A stretch of 64,000 nt of DNA, from assembly GCA_008921705.1 (NCBI GenBank), contig VFFE01007257.1, positions 65,022 to 129,021 of the forward strand. Reading direction: 5' to 3'. This DNA is from Burhinus oedicnemus. Lineage: Eukaryota > Chordata > Aves > Charadriiformes > Burhinidae. The translations under genes were made by a program, and so were the position numbers. The notes below the pieces were generated by a model, which made no database searches, was not told the origin of the DNA, and worked only from the letters and a program-made list of their open reading frames with translations. Shown piece by piece: positions 11,462 through 24,100 of this stretch; position 1 is the stretch's first letter; each line of letters opens with the position of its first letter.

Positions 11462-14400
11462 GCTGTTGGCAAGGTCTTTGCTTGGACAGATGCACCCTGT
11501 AATCAAAGCTGAAAGACAGATAATGAAATTTATTTCTAAAACCCCACCTAACTTTTCCCCAAAATAACAGAGCAAAATGAAACCCTCACCAGGCTGATAT
11601 GAAGATGAATTGAGTGTTTGTGAAGCTCTCAAGGACAGCAGTGAATAGAAGTTTTAGGACTTAAGCTGCCATATCACTGACAAAAAGTAAGAGGAGTACA
11701 GGTCTTACATGGTAACTCTCAAATCCTCCAAAGCCAAGAGCACCTATCCCTGAAACTCTCTTTTAAAAACCTGTTTACTGCCTGAAAGAATCATCCAGAT
11801 GGAATTCAAAGGGCAGAAAAGAAGGATGTACCAGAGAAAACCAAATATATGGCATCCTTACTCAGGAGGAAACAGATGGCTTTTAAAACAAGCCTGAATA
11901 ACACATAATAAAATATGTAGGGGACCACACATTAAATAGTGCAGATAAAACAAAATGACTAAGGGATTCTCTGTCCATCTTGTGTCTCAAAGAAATTCAA
12001 GTCCTTTGAAAGAATAGTATCCCACTAGGAAGTGCATCATAATGCAGTCTCTATTCTGTCATTTTTCTGAGTCATCTGAATTTCTGAATCACCTGAACTT
12101 CAACCCCATTGTCACTTGTACATGCAGATTTCTAGTATGCGGTGAGGAGAAGGAGAGTGAAGACTTTTTTTTAACATATCATCTGGAATCATTCATAGCC
12201 TCAAGCTCATAAAAAGAGGTGGCTCTTTAGATCCAGTCCACAGACTTCTATTGCTTGACCTAATGGAGCATCTGCTCATGGTACTGCAATGCCATGTACT
12301 CTGGAGGGGAGCGCGCCTCTCCTGCCATCACAGCTTCACTGCTACCTATTGACAGCAGAAGAGGAAGGCTCAGCAGCCTGAATGCCTTTCCATGCACTGA
12401 CAGGGGGTATCACACATCCTGATGGGCATTCCCTGAAAATGGACCTTTCTGCATCTCAGTCTTTTCCACATCCCTGCTTCCTCTCATGCTGTTCACTTTT
12501 CCCATTGTTTTAACTTCACCCTCCATTGCTCAGGGACCGCACCCTCATCCCAGTGTCTCTCATGGCCTCGCAATAACCTCCATCTCTGGATTTTCCATCC
12601 AAGTACTGTTCTGTTTCTACACTGTCAATGCCTTCGCACCAAGGACCAGCCATCTTTTAATCATATTTATTCCTGTTTCTCCTCCCTATTGCTTATGCAG
12701 TTTCCCTTTCTCTCCCTCCCACCTCTAGGCCTGTGCCCCACACCAGGGCACCGTTGTGAAACCTTTGGCAAAAAAAACCCCACAAGCAGGTTATTGAAGA
12801 CTACCACGTTGCAATCTGAGCTCTTGTTGGTGCTTGAACACTACAAGGGCCATATAACACAAAGTATTGAAATATCATAAACGTACATACAGTAGTAAAG
12901 GTCAGTATGTTTGTCTGTAATTCAGGTTCACAATTTCAGTATGCAGTACACTTCACAGAACACGCACATTTTTAAATAGTTATAGGAGGGCCCAGGAAAC
13001 CTGAAAGCTGTCTAGAACTGCAGGGTCCAAGAATCAAGAACTTCAACGTGTGCTCCAGTCTGCTTAAGAGGTCGAAGAAAAGGGGCTAATTAGGCTTGAC
13101 ACCCTCTTTCCTGCAAGGCTAGACTTGGTTTTACAACCCAAATGGAATGGGAGGAGTAGTCTGATGAGGATATTTATTGAACATGAAGTAAATCTAGAGA
13201 TTCAGTCCATCCTACACCCTTAAAAAATTAGGCAAACATCACAAAATCACTACGCTTCTCACGGCATAGTCAAAGACCTTTCCTCAGTGAAGAAGGTCAA
13301 AGAAAACAAGTTTGGAAATCTAAAATTTGCCTAATTTCTGCAGAAAGAAAAAAAAACCAGATGATTTTATCATGAAGCATTAAGAAGAGACACACTTGCA
13401 AGTAAAAGGGTCAGAGTAAATACAGCATATCCTGAAGCCTTCAGAGTGATAGCAATAACACACTTAATATACCAGTGTCAAATTTTTATGTCCTTGGTGT
13501 ATTCCAGTAATAACTGGAATAAGACTGATTTTTGTCTCTAAGCTTATATGCCTCTTTCCCCGCCGTTCAGAGAAACACTGCTATCTGGAATAAAGTTTTG
13601 AGGGGACAAAGACAGAATAAGACAAGGCATGACTAGCTAAATTATTAAGGGTGGCCTGGGATGCTGAGACTCAGAGATAGGTGCTGTAATATCTGGAACG
13701 GAGTTATTCTCCCCCTTTCCCGTCCCTCAAGTATCTCTAATTATCTCATGCAGCAGAGAAAAGCTTCAAAAGGTCTGCAGAGTCTTCTCTTCCAGCCTAG
13801 TTCCAGCTATGCCTAGATGCTCTGCTGATAGACAGGAGGTGAATGGATCTCTTTGTCAAGTGCTCTAACCCCTGCCTCTTGTGTCATCTCCAGCAGCTGA
13901 CACAGAAACAACAAAACCAACAACAAACAGACTAACACAATAAGGCAAAGTTTCAGGAATCTAGCTCCAGCATGAATTTTGAAAGGAGAAAGGCACTGCC
14001 TGGTGGCATGCAGTAAGATGTCTATGCCATGGGAAGGGGTGGATTTAAAGCTTTGGTCAGATGGCCTCTTGCAAATGTAACTGTGGATGCATAAGGAATT
14101 AGATCCTTGTCCTTCAGCTACAACTCCTGGGCTGAAAAGTGTTGCTTTCTCTTAGCAGGGCTGGCGGAGTTGCTCGTGATGTAACCCATTTCAGTGTCCA
14201 GTCCAGCCCAAACCACGACACTCATCTGCTTCAGTGCAAAAACTGACTGGTCTGATGTTGCAGCGGAGCAGATGAGGAGTGCTCAAGGTGAACCATGCTG
14301 CTGTGACAATGGTAGTCTTGGGCAGAGACATGACGAACTCAAACATCTGAAAGGATGATCGTGTCTTAAGTTCCTGCAGCCTCTTCTAAAGTGGCAGTGT

Positions 14401-14504
14401 ATATCCAAGGATGTCTTCTCTTTTCAGTGCCTCCTTTGGACTATTTTCAGTAACTGGCATTCACCACAGTGGCTTTTGTGGTTCCCCTTCTGATACTACC
14501 TTAC
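11462..14504. other. Non-coding stretch
   Basis: Unique sequence. At 13501-13520 there is a perfect 8-bp inverted repeat (ATTCCAGT, loop AATA, ACTGGAAT). A pyrimidine-rich stretch at 12460-12740 is open in one plus frame, probably because it is rich in C and T. I see no recognised gene or repeat. Confidence 0.5.
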
Positions 14505-14647
14505 CATCTCCATGCACTGGAGGACCAAGGGGTCTACCACAGATCTGCAGATCCTGCTGTGGCTGCTGTGTAGCTGTGTTCTGATTACCCCATCTGTAGG
14601 GCAATCCTCCCTTCACAGGGAATAAACGCACTAACAATTCAAAGGCA
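14505..14647 (-). CDS. Candidate internal exon, unidentified protein
   Basis: On the minus strand an excellent acceptor (CCTCCTTCCTGTCTCTTGCTAG) is followed by 143 bases that, entered in phase 2, are open throughout. A strong donor follows (GAGATG then GTAAGG), leaving in phase 1. The peptide includes AFELLVRLFPVKGGLPYRWG and DLQICGRPLGPPVHGDG. No family is recognised, and no neighbouring segment with matching phases was found. The splice sites are the best in the left half of the window, but chance remains a serious alternative. Confidence 0.25.
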
Positions 14648-16270
14648 CTAGCAAGAGACAGGAAGGAGGCCACAAGGAATTTTTTCCCGTATCAATCTTA
14701 CCACAAAGTTAGTCAAGCTTAGCCAAGAGTCATTTGTATCGAAAGAGAATAGCTAAAACATTGTTGTCACTGTTACGTGATGGTCCAAATAATAACAACT
14801 TTAAATATACCTTTAGCAAAATAAAACCAATAGCAGCAGAAAGGCATGGAGAAGGCAGCTGGTGCCTGCCCAGTCTTCAGGATTCCCAGACACGCACAAA
14901 GCCAGCAAGCTGTCTTTTGAACCTTGCATGTTTTTACTATTGACTGATTTTGGTTTTGCCCTGTCTGCTGCCTCCCTTCCTTATCATCACTATGGTGACT
15001 ACCGTATCACAGCCTGTCTCCCACTCTTTGAAACTCTCTCTCTCTCTCCCTTATTCATCCTTTCTCCCTTAGCATCCCTTTTCCCTTCGACCCAATCCTG
15101 CCCTTTAAATGATAGGATCAGCTCTGGACTCTGGCTGAAGTCATCCCAGCTGTCCAGCCTGTCCCTGCTGCGTGCTTGTCTCATTGCTCATCAATCATCT
15201 CCTGAATTACCTCGGTTTGCCAAGCAACATTTTAAGGCAAACTGAAATAAGCAACAGTTCACCTTGAAACACACGCTCCCAACTGTGGCAGCCAAAGAGC
15301 TGACTGACAAGCAGCTGTACAACAAAAGGGAGGTGAACAGATGTCCTAAGGTAAACTTTCCCTTCTCTTAAAACAGTCTCCTCGATAAATACAGGTAATG
15401 AATGTTCATCCATCTTCCTCTTATTGATTTAATCTTATGTCAAACCCACCTTTTCACATATTCTGGAAGAGATCCTGTTTTCCTCCACGTGTCACCTAGC
15501 ATCACCTAGCACAGCGACAGATAGGAGCAGAGTTCAGGGATGATAACGAGCTGTGTTGTTTCTGATGCAAGACACAGCCCCAGAGGCTCAGAGGTGCTAA
15601 CTCAACTTCAACTTGGTAAATGAAGTCCAAGGTTTCAGACAGAGCATCTCAGCCCTGCGAATCCTCCTTAACTTACTGAAAGAGAGAGAAAATATTAAAA
15701 GCATCGGATATGCAAGGGATCAAGTAAGGCTGTTATTTTTAACACTCCTTATTCCCTTTCCCATTAGCTTTTATCCCAATTTTCTATAGAAATAAGGCTT
15801 ATGAGATCAGCTGGGCAATGCACATATGTATCGCTCCCCCCCCATCTTCTTTCTCCCATTAGCCAAGCTCAACAGAATTTAATACAGAAACTAAAGTTCT
15901 TCAGAGTTAATTAAATTCTCATAGGATTTATAGAAAACAGTGGCCAGGAAGCAGAGAGAATGGTTTGGACCTTCCCAAGTTGACCTCAGATGATTTTGCT
16001 TCTGTCACCCAATTTCTAGAATATCACTTGGCTTTAAAATACTCGGGGTGGGGGAATGTTGTAAGGGAAAAGAAAGGGGAAGCATAGTGCTTTGGTGAGT
16101 ATGTGCGGTGCCTCAACTCACGCTATACACAACAGCCACTGCGGTGCCATTGTGGTAAAGGCCAAACACAGAAGCCCTCCTGGCCACACTCGGATAGCAT
16201 GCCGAGGACAGGCTAATGCAATGCCAAAACAGTGTGAAAAAACCAGGAAACCTCATGTAGCTGTGTAACT
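14648..16270. other. Non-coding stretch with a short CT repeat
   Basis: Contains a (TC)n stretch near 15033-15049 and a C-run near 15836. The minus-strand frame 15207-15413 is open but lacks a convincing acceptor. Nothing else is recognised. Confidence 0.5.
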
Positions 16271-16286
16271 GTCACACCGGTGTGAC
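16271..16286. promoter_or_regulatory. Perfect 16-bp palindrome resembling paired T-box half-sites
   Basis: GTCACACCGGTGTGAC is a perfect palindrome. Each arm contains TCACACC, nearly the T-box half-site (TCACACCT, or AGGTGTGA on the other strand), here abutted head to head without the central TA of the classical Brachyury palindrome. It lies about 15 bases before the truncated 5' end of the CR1 copy. The match is seen directly; binding is only inferred. Confidence 0.3.
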
Positions 16287-16301
16287 CGACAATCTTCTCC
16301 T

Positions 16302-16810
16302 GAGCTGTACTGTGTGCAGTTCTGGGCTCCCTGGTTAAAGAAGGACAGGGAACTGCTGGAGAGGGTGCAGCAAAGGGCTACAGAGATGATTAGGGGACTG
16401 GAGCATCTTTCTTATGAGAAAGGCTGAGGGACTTGGGTCTTTTTAGTCTGGAGAAGAGAAGACTCAGAGGGGATCTCATCAATGCCTATAAATACTTAAA
16501 GGGAGGGTGCCGGCAGGATGGGGCCAGTCTTTTTGCAGTGGTGCCCAGTGAGAGGACAAGAGGTAACGGACACAAACTTGAACATAGGAAGTTCCATCTG
16601 AACATGAGGAGGAAATTCTTGCCTTTGAGGGTGGCAGAGCACTGGAACAGGCTGCCCAGAGAGGTGGTGGAGTCTCCGACTCTGGAGACATTCCAAACCC
16701 GCCTGGACACCATCCTATGCAACCTGCTCTAGGTGACCCTGCTCTGGCAGGGGGGTTGGACTAGATGATCTTCAGAGGTCCCTTCCAACCCCGGTGATTC
16801 TGTGATTCTG
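16302..16810 (+). mobile_element. CR1 LINE, 5'-truncated 3' end
   Basis: This is a classic avian CR1 3' fragment. It starts inside ORF2 (GTGTGCAGTTCTGGGCTCCC) and continues through the end of the ORF2 protein, which is open from 16433 to 16732. Recognisable pieces include [20 protein letters not shown], then [20 protein letters not shown] and the end at LCNLL. The usual 3' UTR follows (GGACTAGATGATCTTCAGAG...CCTTCCAACCC), ending in the terminal repeat ATTCTGTGATTCTG. A one-base loss near 16420 separates the last roughly 100 codons from the upstream frame. The intact tail suggests a relatively young insertion. Severe 5' truncation is normal for CR1. Confidence 0.95.
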
Positions 16811-18850
16811 AGCAGCACGGCTTACAGTCCAGACAAGGACTGACCAAATCCTAGTCTAAACATCTGAATTCTGACTTAACATGAGCCGTAAAAGGATATT
16901 GGACATTAGGGATATGTGATCCGGGAAATGTCTAAATATAGCTCTATGTGAAATGAACACGGGGTGCTGACAATGACTACCACAAATGTGCGACCTTAGG
17001 ATAAGGATGAAAAATTAATCGATTAAAAATGTATAATAGGAGATAGCAGCCACTGAGGAAGTGCACTGCACAGTGCAAAGGGCTGATTGAGTACCAGGGA
17101 GGAGCAGCTGTAGTTCAGTTCTTCCACCTTGGGTTGCTGTGCCACATGGGCCCTGTTACCAGCATTACAATGACTGTCCCACCCCTAGCCCATCAAGTGC
17201 TAGGATGAACCCTGTGCTGTCTAGAGCTGCATGAAAGAGCTGTAGTCCCTGTAGTGCAATGGCAGCTAGCAGGGAAAAGAGATTCCCTAGCTGGATTATG
17301 GCCAGTGGATAAATGGTCAACAGCGGAGGAGGACTGTTGATGGGTCCCATCTCTGGAGCACAGTTAGTTCTGGTGGGTCTGTTGTGGCTAATGGGGAGAC
17401 CTTGAGAGATCACCGGTTATGGGGGAGTGGGCTGAGGTATCACCCCGCTTCCCCAGTGCTCCTCGTGTACTGGGAGTTGTTACTGCTTGACCACAGCCCT
17501 CCCGTTATTTACGGTTACAACGGCAGCTCGCACAGCCCTGCAAAGAAAGGAATGGTCACGTCAGGGGAAGGGATGGGTTAAACAGGAGGAGGAAATGACA
17601 AGACGATCTCAAGAGAAACCTGGAGCAGCAGAAAAACAATGAAGCAGCAACACACAGGGAAGATGGAATGGAGGAGGAAAGCCAGGCAGCTAAAGGCAGC
17701 GGAGCAGCCGTGGAAAGGCGAGGGAGGCAGAGTAGCTGAAGAACATGGAAGTAGCAAAGCACGATATCATTTATGCTTTATGCAGAGATAACAGTATATT
17801 TGAGTATAATTAACTTAAAAGTCAATACTGCCCTTTACGTGATAGGAACATAGATCTGCAGAGAAACAGGCTTCATTATTTTTCCTGCTTACAGAACGAC
17901 CTACTATCAGGGAAAGCCACTCTTTGGCTGGCTCTTGTAAGGTACTGGAGGTGACAACAACTGTCCATTTTGGCAAAATGGGAAAAGGTTATTTTAAATG
18001 GGCCAGAGCAGATGTTGTTTTCTTTTGTTCCTCCAGAGGAAAAAAAGACAGGAACACACAAATGGAGAGCGAGAGGGAAGAGCCGCGGAGACAGAAAACA
18101 CAGCGGCTGTTGTGGTGCTGACTCTTCCTCTCCATCTCATTGTGAAAGAAAGGGCACAGCACACGCTCTTAGCATTTCCTCTGAGATGATTTGTACCAGC
18201 ATTCAGCTCTTCAGGGCACTGCTCAGCCTTTCTGAGCACCCTCGCAGCGCTCTAACAAAAACGCAGTCTTGGCTGCCTGATCCAGACTTTGAAATAGGGG
18301 CACAAGCAGACAGGGAAGAGAAGAGGAAACAGGGAGACGGAAGAAAGAAAATACGAAGTAGAAGCCCAACTTGGTGGAAATGAAGATTTCAGCCAGATCC
18401 TTTCCTTCAAGTTCCCTGACGAAATAATTTTTCTGAGATCAAGTAGAATACACGCATCTTAGTAACTTAGTGATTTCTGGGATTCAAGAAGGGCCTGGGC
18501 AGGGCAGCCCTGACAGTAACAGTTTCCCCAGAGGTCTCTCCTCCTCACCTAGTGCCTCCTTGCAGACCCCAAATGGGCAGAAACCCCATTCACTCATCAT
18601 TTTATCCTTTATTAATGACCTTCTAGTTTGCTGCATGAATTTAACAGAACCCCGAGCCTGTGACAACAGGCCTTTTGCTCCAATCAATTCCATGTATTTT
18701 TAATACTTTCATTACTTCTATTTTTAAAAAAGTCTTATGTGAGGGACTGAGTTCAACCCTGGGTAACCCCAAATACCTTAAAGGTGTTGATTTCCACATC
18801 TTCACCCTGCTTTATTAAACCAAAATTGGTCCTCCTTTAATTTAATCTAG
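16811..18850. other. Non-coding stretch
   Basis: Unique sequence with a purine-rich part near 17570-17760. Overlapping open frames at 17876-18383 on both strands show no splice structure or family resemblance. Confidence 0.5.
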
Positions 18851-19650
18851 TGGACCGTCACAGCTGCCGCAGTTCAGGAGCTCCTGTGCATCCTCAGCTC
18901 CCGTCCCCGTTGTAGGGATGCCAGGGAGGGTGGGCGCAGCGCTGCTGGGAAGCTGATTCAGCCGTCACACTCTAATCCGCTGCAGCGTGCAAGCTCCCAC
19001 AGGGTGGTCACCTCGTGTAGGACAAGCTCTCCTTGTGCCAGGCCAAGCTGCCGCAGAGCCCCCATGGCCGGTGCTGGGAGACGAGCAAGCAACGCACGTA
19101 TCCTGCTTCCGTGCTTTCGCAGGGGCTCAGGCAGAGTGCCTGCAGAGTTATTGCCCTGGCTGGCACCACGGCCATCCCCAGTCACCATTCTCCCCCACAA
19201 GTGGAGGGATGAGCGCTATGCTCGGTGCACGAGCAAACGTCTACCCCAGAAACACAGGGGAAGGGACTGCAGGGCACCAGGGAAGAAAGCAAGCTGCTAT
19301 TGCCAGCTGCCTTCGGACAGAAAGCAGGCAGGCAGGCCCTCCCTCTGCCAGCATGGCAGCAGTGCAGCACAGTGGTCCAGGCACTAATGCAGGAGAGAAA
19401 CCAGCCCCGTCTCTCCCAGCTCCAGGAGAGGGTCTGAGCCATGGGGCTGCTCACAAGGCTCTTGAGGCTATGCCAGAGCAGAGCCTTGGCCTGGCACAAG
19501 GCAGGACGGGAGAGACATTGCAGAGCGAGGGGTCCCCTCACCTTGATTTGCAAGACAGCATGGCTGCCGATATGTTGGAGGTAGGTTGGATCCTGTCGTC
19601 TGCCGTCCCTGCAGGGAGACGCATGGGCACATCACGCTTTTGGCTTTAGG
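18850..19650. other. Locally GC-rich region with a 220-codon open frame
   Basis: GC content rises well above the surroundings. A plus-strand frame at 18987-19649 is open for 220 codons, and a shorter minus-strand frame (19182-19553) overlaps it. The predicted protein is rich in A, G, P, Q and S and shows no recognised domain, signal peptide or membrane segment. The start codon context is unremarkable. Openness on both strands fits base composition better than coding. A lineage-specific gene or unspliced transcript cannot be excluded. Confidence 0.15.
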
Positions 19651-21055
19651 GCTGGAGTGCCTCCACACACGCACGCAAACTTCAGGTATCCATCGGATTT
19701 TCATTTTGAAAGCCATGGTGCTTCTTTTGGTAAGGTTTTAGCCAAGGAGGGATTCTCAAGATTGTGGTTTTCCACCTACCTGGGTACAGATCTGCCCCTC
19801 GCTGCCCGTGTGCTCTCTCTGCACAGGGGGTGCAGCAGCACCCAAGAAAGCTCCCGCCACCCGTGCCTGGTGCGTATGTTTGTGGCATTTTCTTCATTGT
19901 GTTGCGCGACAGGCTGAGGGTCCCAGCTGTTAATTCCTCTCTCCCTGCTTTTTAATGGGTCTAGTTTCATCTCAGCCACGCCAGCAGAAATACTTACTGT
20001 AAAAGTACAAACGCGAGGAAAAATAAGTTGTTAAAATATTGACCCTGAAGTACAGAGTGAAGTAAAGAGTCTCCTGAGAAAGCCTCCTCTGCTGCATTTT
20101 ATAAAACAAAAATAACTTGGAGATGCCGTAGAGTCAAACTAGTTGCCCAGGCCTCAGTGAAGAGATTTGATTTTTATTATTCCCTTGCCGCTGCTCCCTT
20201 TACTTCCTCGTGAAGGAAGGAGGGTAAAAACACCTCCCCGGGTGGGCAGCATGGTCCTGTTCAGACCTGGGCCCAGGGTCCAGGCAAGGGAGCTGACAAC
20301 TGAGGATGCTGCTGGGTCTGGTGGGGGAGAAGGGACAGGAGCAAAGCAAGCCGGACAGTCTTTCCCCATCATGCAGTGACCCACCTGCATGAAGTCACCT
20401 GAAGGACTGACATCTTAAACTACAGGACATTTTATACATCTTAACTTTATGCCAACAAAACTGAAACAGAGCTAAACAGATATTTGCCCCTGCTCCCTGT
20501 AAACTTTCACAAGCTGAATCGGTTTGGTCTTTGCTTTTGCTTTGGGACCATCATTTTTTTTAATAACCTGGATGTTGCTTCAAGAGAAACCTCAGGAGTT
20601 GAAGGACTGTTAAAGCTGAGGAAGACAGGTAGGCAAAGAGGACACCAGCCCAAGAATGAAACCAGTAGTCCCTGACAAAAATTAATCATTACTGAAATAG
20701 AACCTAATCTTAACAGATTTTTTAATGCAATTTTTTTAAGGTATAGAGTCCAAGAATTAAATGAGTGTTATCTAGAGGCTAAAGCGTACTGGTTTCTCTA
20801 GATTCTCCCCAAGCCCCCACAGATGACGTGTGATACTGGGAGTTTAACTGCACTCACAGAAGGACACCAGTCTATTTCAGTCCTCAGGGTCATTTCTTGC
20901 CGTTCTGTGGAAATACCCATTTTAGGTCTCTTTGCTTCTGACCCCTCAGGCAGCCCTTAGTCCCATTCCCAGCACTTGGAGGATCTCTTTGAGGAGTGTG
21001 ATGACAGAAGAAAGGGACTGAAGGTCCCTTGAGAGGTCATCTAATCCATCTGTTT
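19651..21055. other. Non-coding stretch
   Basis: Unique sequence without recognised repeats. The open frames of 60-86 codons overlap one another on both strands and look incidental. Confidence 0.5.
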
Positions 21056-21160
21056 ATCTAGTCCATTCAGGAGGATCAGCTCTACCTTACAGATGTAAAA
21101 ACTTCGGGAAGCTCCCAGACTGCAAGACATTTAGTTGCTAAGCCAGGGTGAAAGGACTGT
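21056..21160 (-). repeat. Possible MIR-like SINE remnant
   Basis: The stretch CTTACAGATGTAAAAACTTC followed by TTAGTTGCTAAGCCAGGGTG resembles the reverse complement of the MIR core and 3' region, where the usual text is ACAGATGAGGAAACTGAGG and then CTAGTAAGTGGCAGAGCCAGG. The match is degenerate. The sequence just before it (GAGAGGTCATCTAATCCATC, near 21030) resembles the 3' part of an old CR1. Both readings are tentative. Confidence 0.35.
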
Positions 21161-24100
21161 AAAGCTTTCCTGGAGGATGACTCCAGCAGAGAAAATCTGT
21201 AGCCCAGAGAGAGCTGCTAGCACCAGACGTAGAAAGAATAAGGAGCAAAACCAAGTATAGTGAGGCATCCTGTAATTTTTCTGCTGTTGCAACACCCGTT
21301 GGGGATACAGCGCCCGTGCAAGTTAAAGGCAGCTTTCCAGAGTTGCTGCATCCATGCTGCATGCTAAATGAACCCTCAGGATCTCTGTTGTAAGCTTCTC
21401 ACCTCACACCAGCGTTTCTAGCAGCACACCAACAAATGGGGACAGACAGCAGCATGGTGGCTTCTCAATACCTGATAGATGAGCAAGAATTGTGGGCAAT
21501 AGGGCAACCCACATGAAAGCCTTTAAGCCTGCTCAGAAATGCATCTACCAGCTCAAAGAGAGCAAAAATCAGGCAACTCTCTGAGAATGTCAGGTATATG
21601 AGGACACTGACCCAAAGGAGGACTCATAGGCAGCTTAACTTTGGAAGCTTACTTTGGAGAAATGATTTAATACTGTGCAGCATTTGGGATGGTCGGGGTG
21701 TTGAAGTGAGGTTCAATCCACTCCCTTATTAAATAAGAAGTCGTTAGCAGGTTTTCAAACTACCCAAACATCAATTCAACCTAAGACCTGGAGTGGGAGG
21801 CTGGTCTTCCCTTCTCACACATCAGCCAGCCAGAGCCAGCCCTTAGCTGCAGTTGTCTACGTGGAAAGCATGGCCACTACCTACTTCTTGGCGGTCAGTT
21901 TAAAACAACAGATTTCAAGAAAAGCCCAGGCATTATTTTTGCCCCCTGCTTTTCAAAATGGACAGCTGCTTCTAAGTCAGTTAAAACACTTTTTTTTTTT
22001 TCTTGTCTGTCCAAATTACTTATTTCCTAGGTTCTAACCAAATCTTTTTAGGCCTTATATGCAAGAATTGCATGAGTGGTTTTTATTTAGATAGAACGAA
22101 CATCCCGGGAGAGCTGGGGAGCCCATGCTCCTACAAACATTGGCACATGGGTTTCCGGGGGCCAGTGTTGCCTGAGACTTTGCAAACAACATCTGAAGAA
22201 GCTGAGACACATGCTGCAAAGGAGCAGCTTTCCTCCTGGACGCCTAGCGTTTCCAAGAAAAGGACGTTCTGTTCTCCGCCACCTCTAAAAACAAAACTGA
22301 TTCTGTCATCTCCATGTTTGTTTTGCTACATCTGATATTTTTAAATTGTTTATCAAATACAGTGGTGATTTAATTGAGTGTTTGTAATAGCATGAGATCT
22401 GTGCCATTGGCTTGAGCCAAGAGCCAGAAGGCACGCAGAAAAACTTCCCCCATCACGCTGTTGCTGCCAGGCCTCCATGGCTTGCAGAAAATCCCTTTCT
22501 GATCACTAAACCTCCTTAATGTCATTCCCCCCACCACCAACTGGGATAAAACTGCTGTGAGAATTTGTCTCAGAGTCTGAACTCATGCACAAAGGATCCC
22601 TCTTTAATTTCACCATAATTGCCAAAAATTGTTTTCCAAATCCTATCGTAACCACTATATAGAAAGAGGCCACGTAAAAATCTTCTCTCCTCGCTGCATT
22701 TACCAAAATCACAGAACTTGTGCTGTAGGATTATCGCACTGGAAACTGTTGTAATGAAAGCTCATTAAATTTCATTGCAGAAGTGCCCAAACATGAAATG
22801 TATATAGCAAAACATTTTCAAGGAAAAATCTTAGAAGATTCCATTTCAGGAAAATGAAATGCAGGGGTTTCCATCCGGAAACTGAAAGGAAGACAGAATT
22901 TCACAATGCTAAAACAAATACCAGAAAATACAGAAATCAGCTTTGTAATAATGAAATAAAATCAGTGCGAATTAAGTGACTGCTTACACAAAAGACACTA
23001 ACCAAAAACAATGTTAAAATTATAATATTAAGACATAAATCCACAAAAGGGGAATTCTAAATTAAGTCAACTCTTTGCTTAATGCAATTCTTATAAAAAT
23101 GACACTTTTCCAGAAAGATGCCTTATTCCCAGCATATTTTCTTTCTGTGTACCAGGCCATAGAGTAAGAATGAATAAATGATCATTTACACAGTTTAAGT
23201 AATGCTCCATATCTCGCGTTCACAGATAAACGTGTGGGACTCAAGGCACCCAGCAGTATGAACAAGTTACCAGGGCTGCATTTCGCTATGGCTGTCTTCT
23301 CTTCTCGTCACCCTCCATGGTCCAAAGTCACTTCTGCAGGGGAATCGGTGCCATTTATGCCCCCTTACCCCTTAATTTCCCCACAACCAAAAGCAAATAA
23401 CAAGCAACAGAAATTGCAGCGCCTTTCTCTCCACTGTTGCCCTTCCACACAGAGAAGACGGGTGGCTGCCTTACCCTGGGGCGCAGCGGGGTTTGTCTCT
23501 CAGCTCCCTCTCCCAGGTGCTCCTCATTGCCCACCCACAGCAAAGGTTCACGGCTGAGCTGGAAAGCCACATGGGCAGTGGTCCCCCTGCGAGGCTTGAA
23601 GCCACCCATGGGAGATGTACCACGACAGTGCCAGGGGAGACCCTGAAGAGAGAAACAAGTAAGAAGGGGTGAGCCAAGGACCTCAAGCACCATGGTTTCA
23701 CTGACACAGAGTTGAAGAGCTGTGGTGGGTGACATCTCGCCCCTGTTGAGGGTTGAGCACTGGCCTGAGCTACCAGCACTAGAAGTCCTCAGCCACCACT
23801 GTAGAGCTGTGCCTTGCCCTTGACAGAGCAGTGCCTGGCCAGGAGGCGAGGGAGCCCAACCTGAGCCAGAAAGGGAACCTGAGCCACCGTGGGGAAAGGA
23901 GCCGCTCTCCAGGAGGCCTGGGCGTCAAAGCGATGGCAGAGAGGAAAGGGAGCAAAATGGGGACAGAAGTGACAGGGGACACACACACCAGGTGCAAATG
24001 TGCGAAGGAAGCAAAACAGGAGGACAGCGGGAGAAATGTGTGAAAGAAGAAAGGATGGAGGAGGCAAAAATTGAGGAAAAGAAGGTGAAATGAAGGAAAG

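Noticed and set aside
18987..19649. 220-codon plus-strand frame as a protein gene
   Set aside because: Locally GC-rich, open on the other strand too, no domain, no splice signals, ordinary start context.
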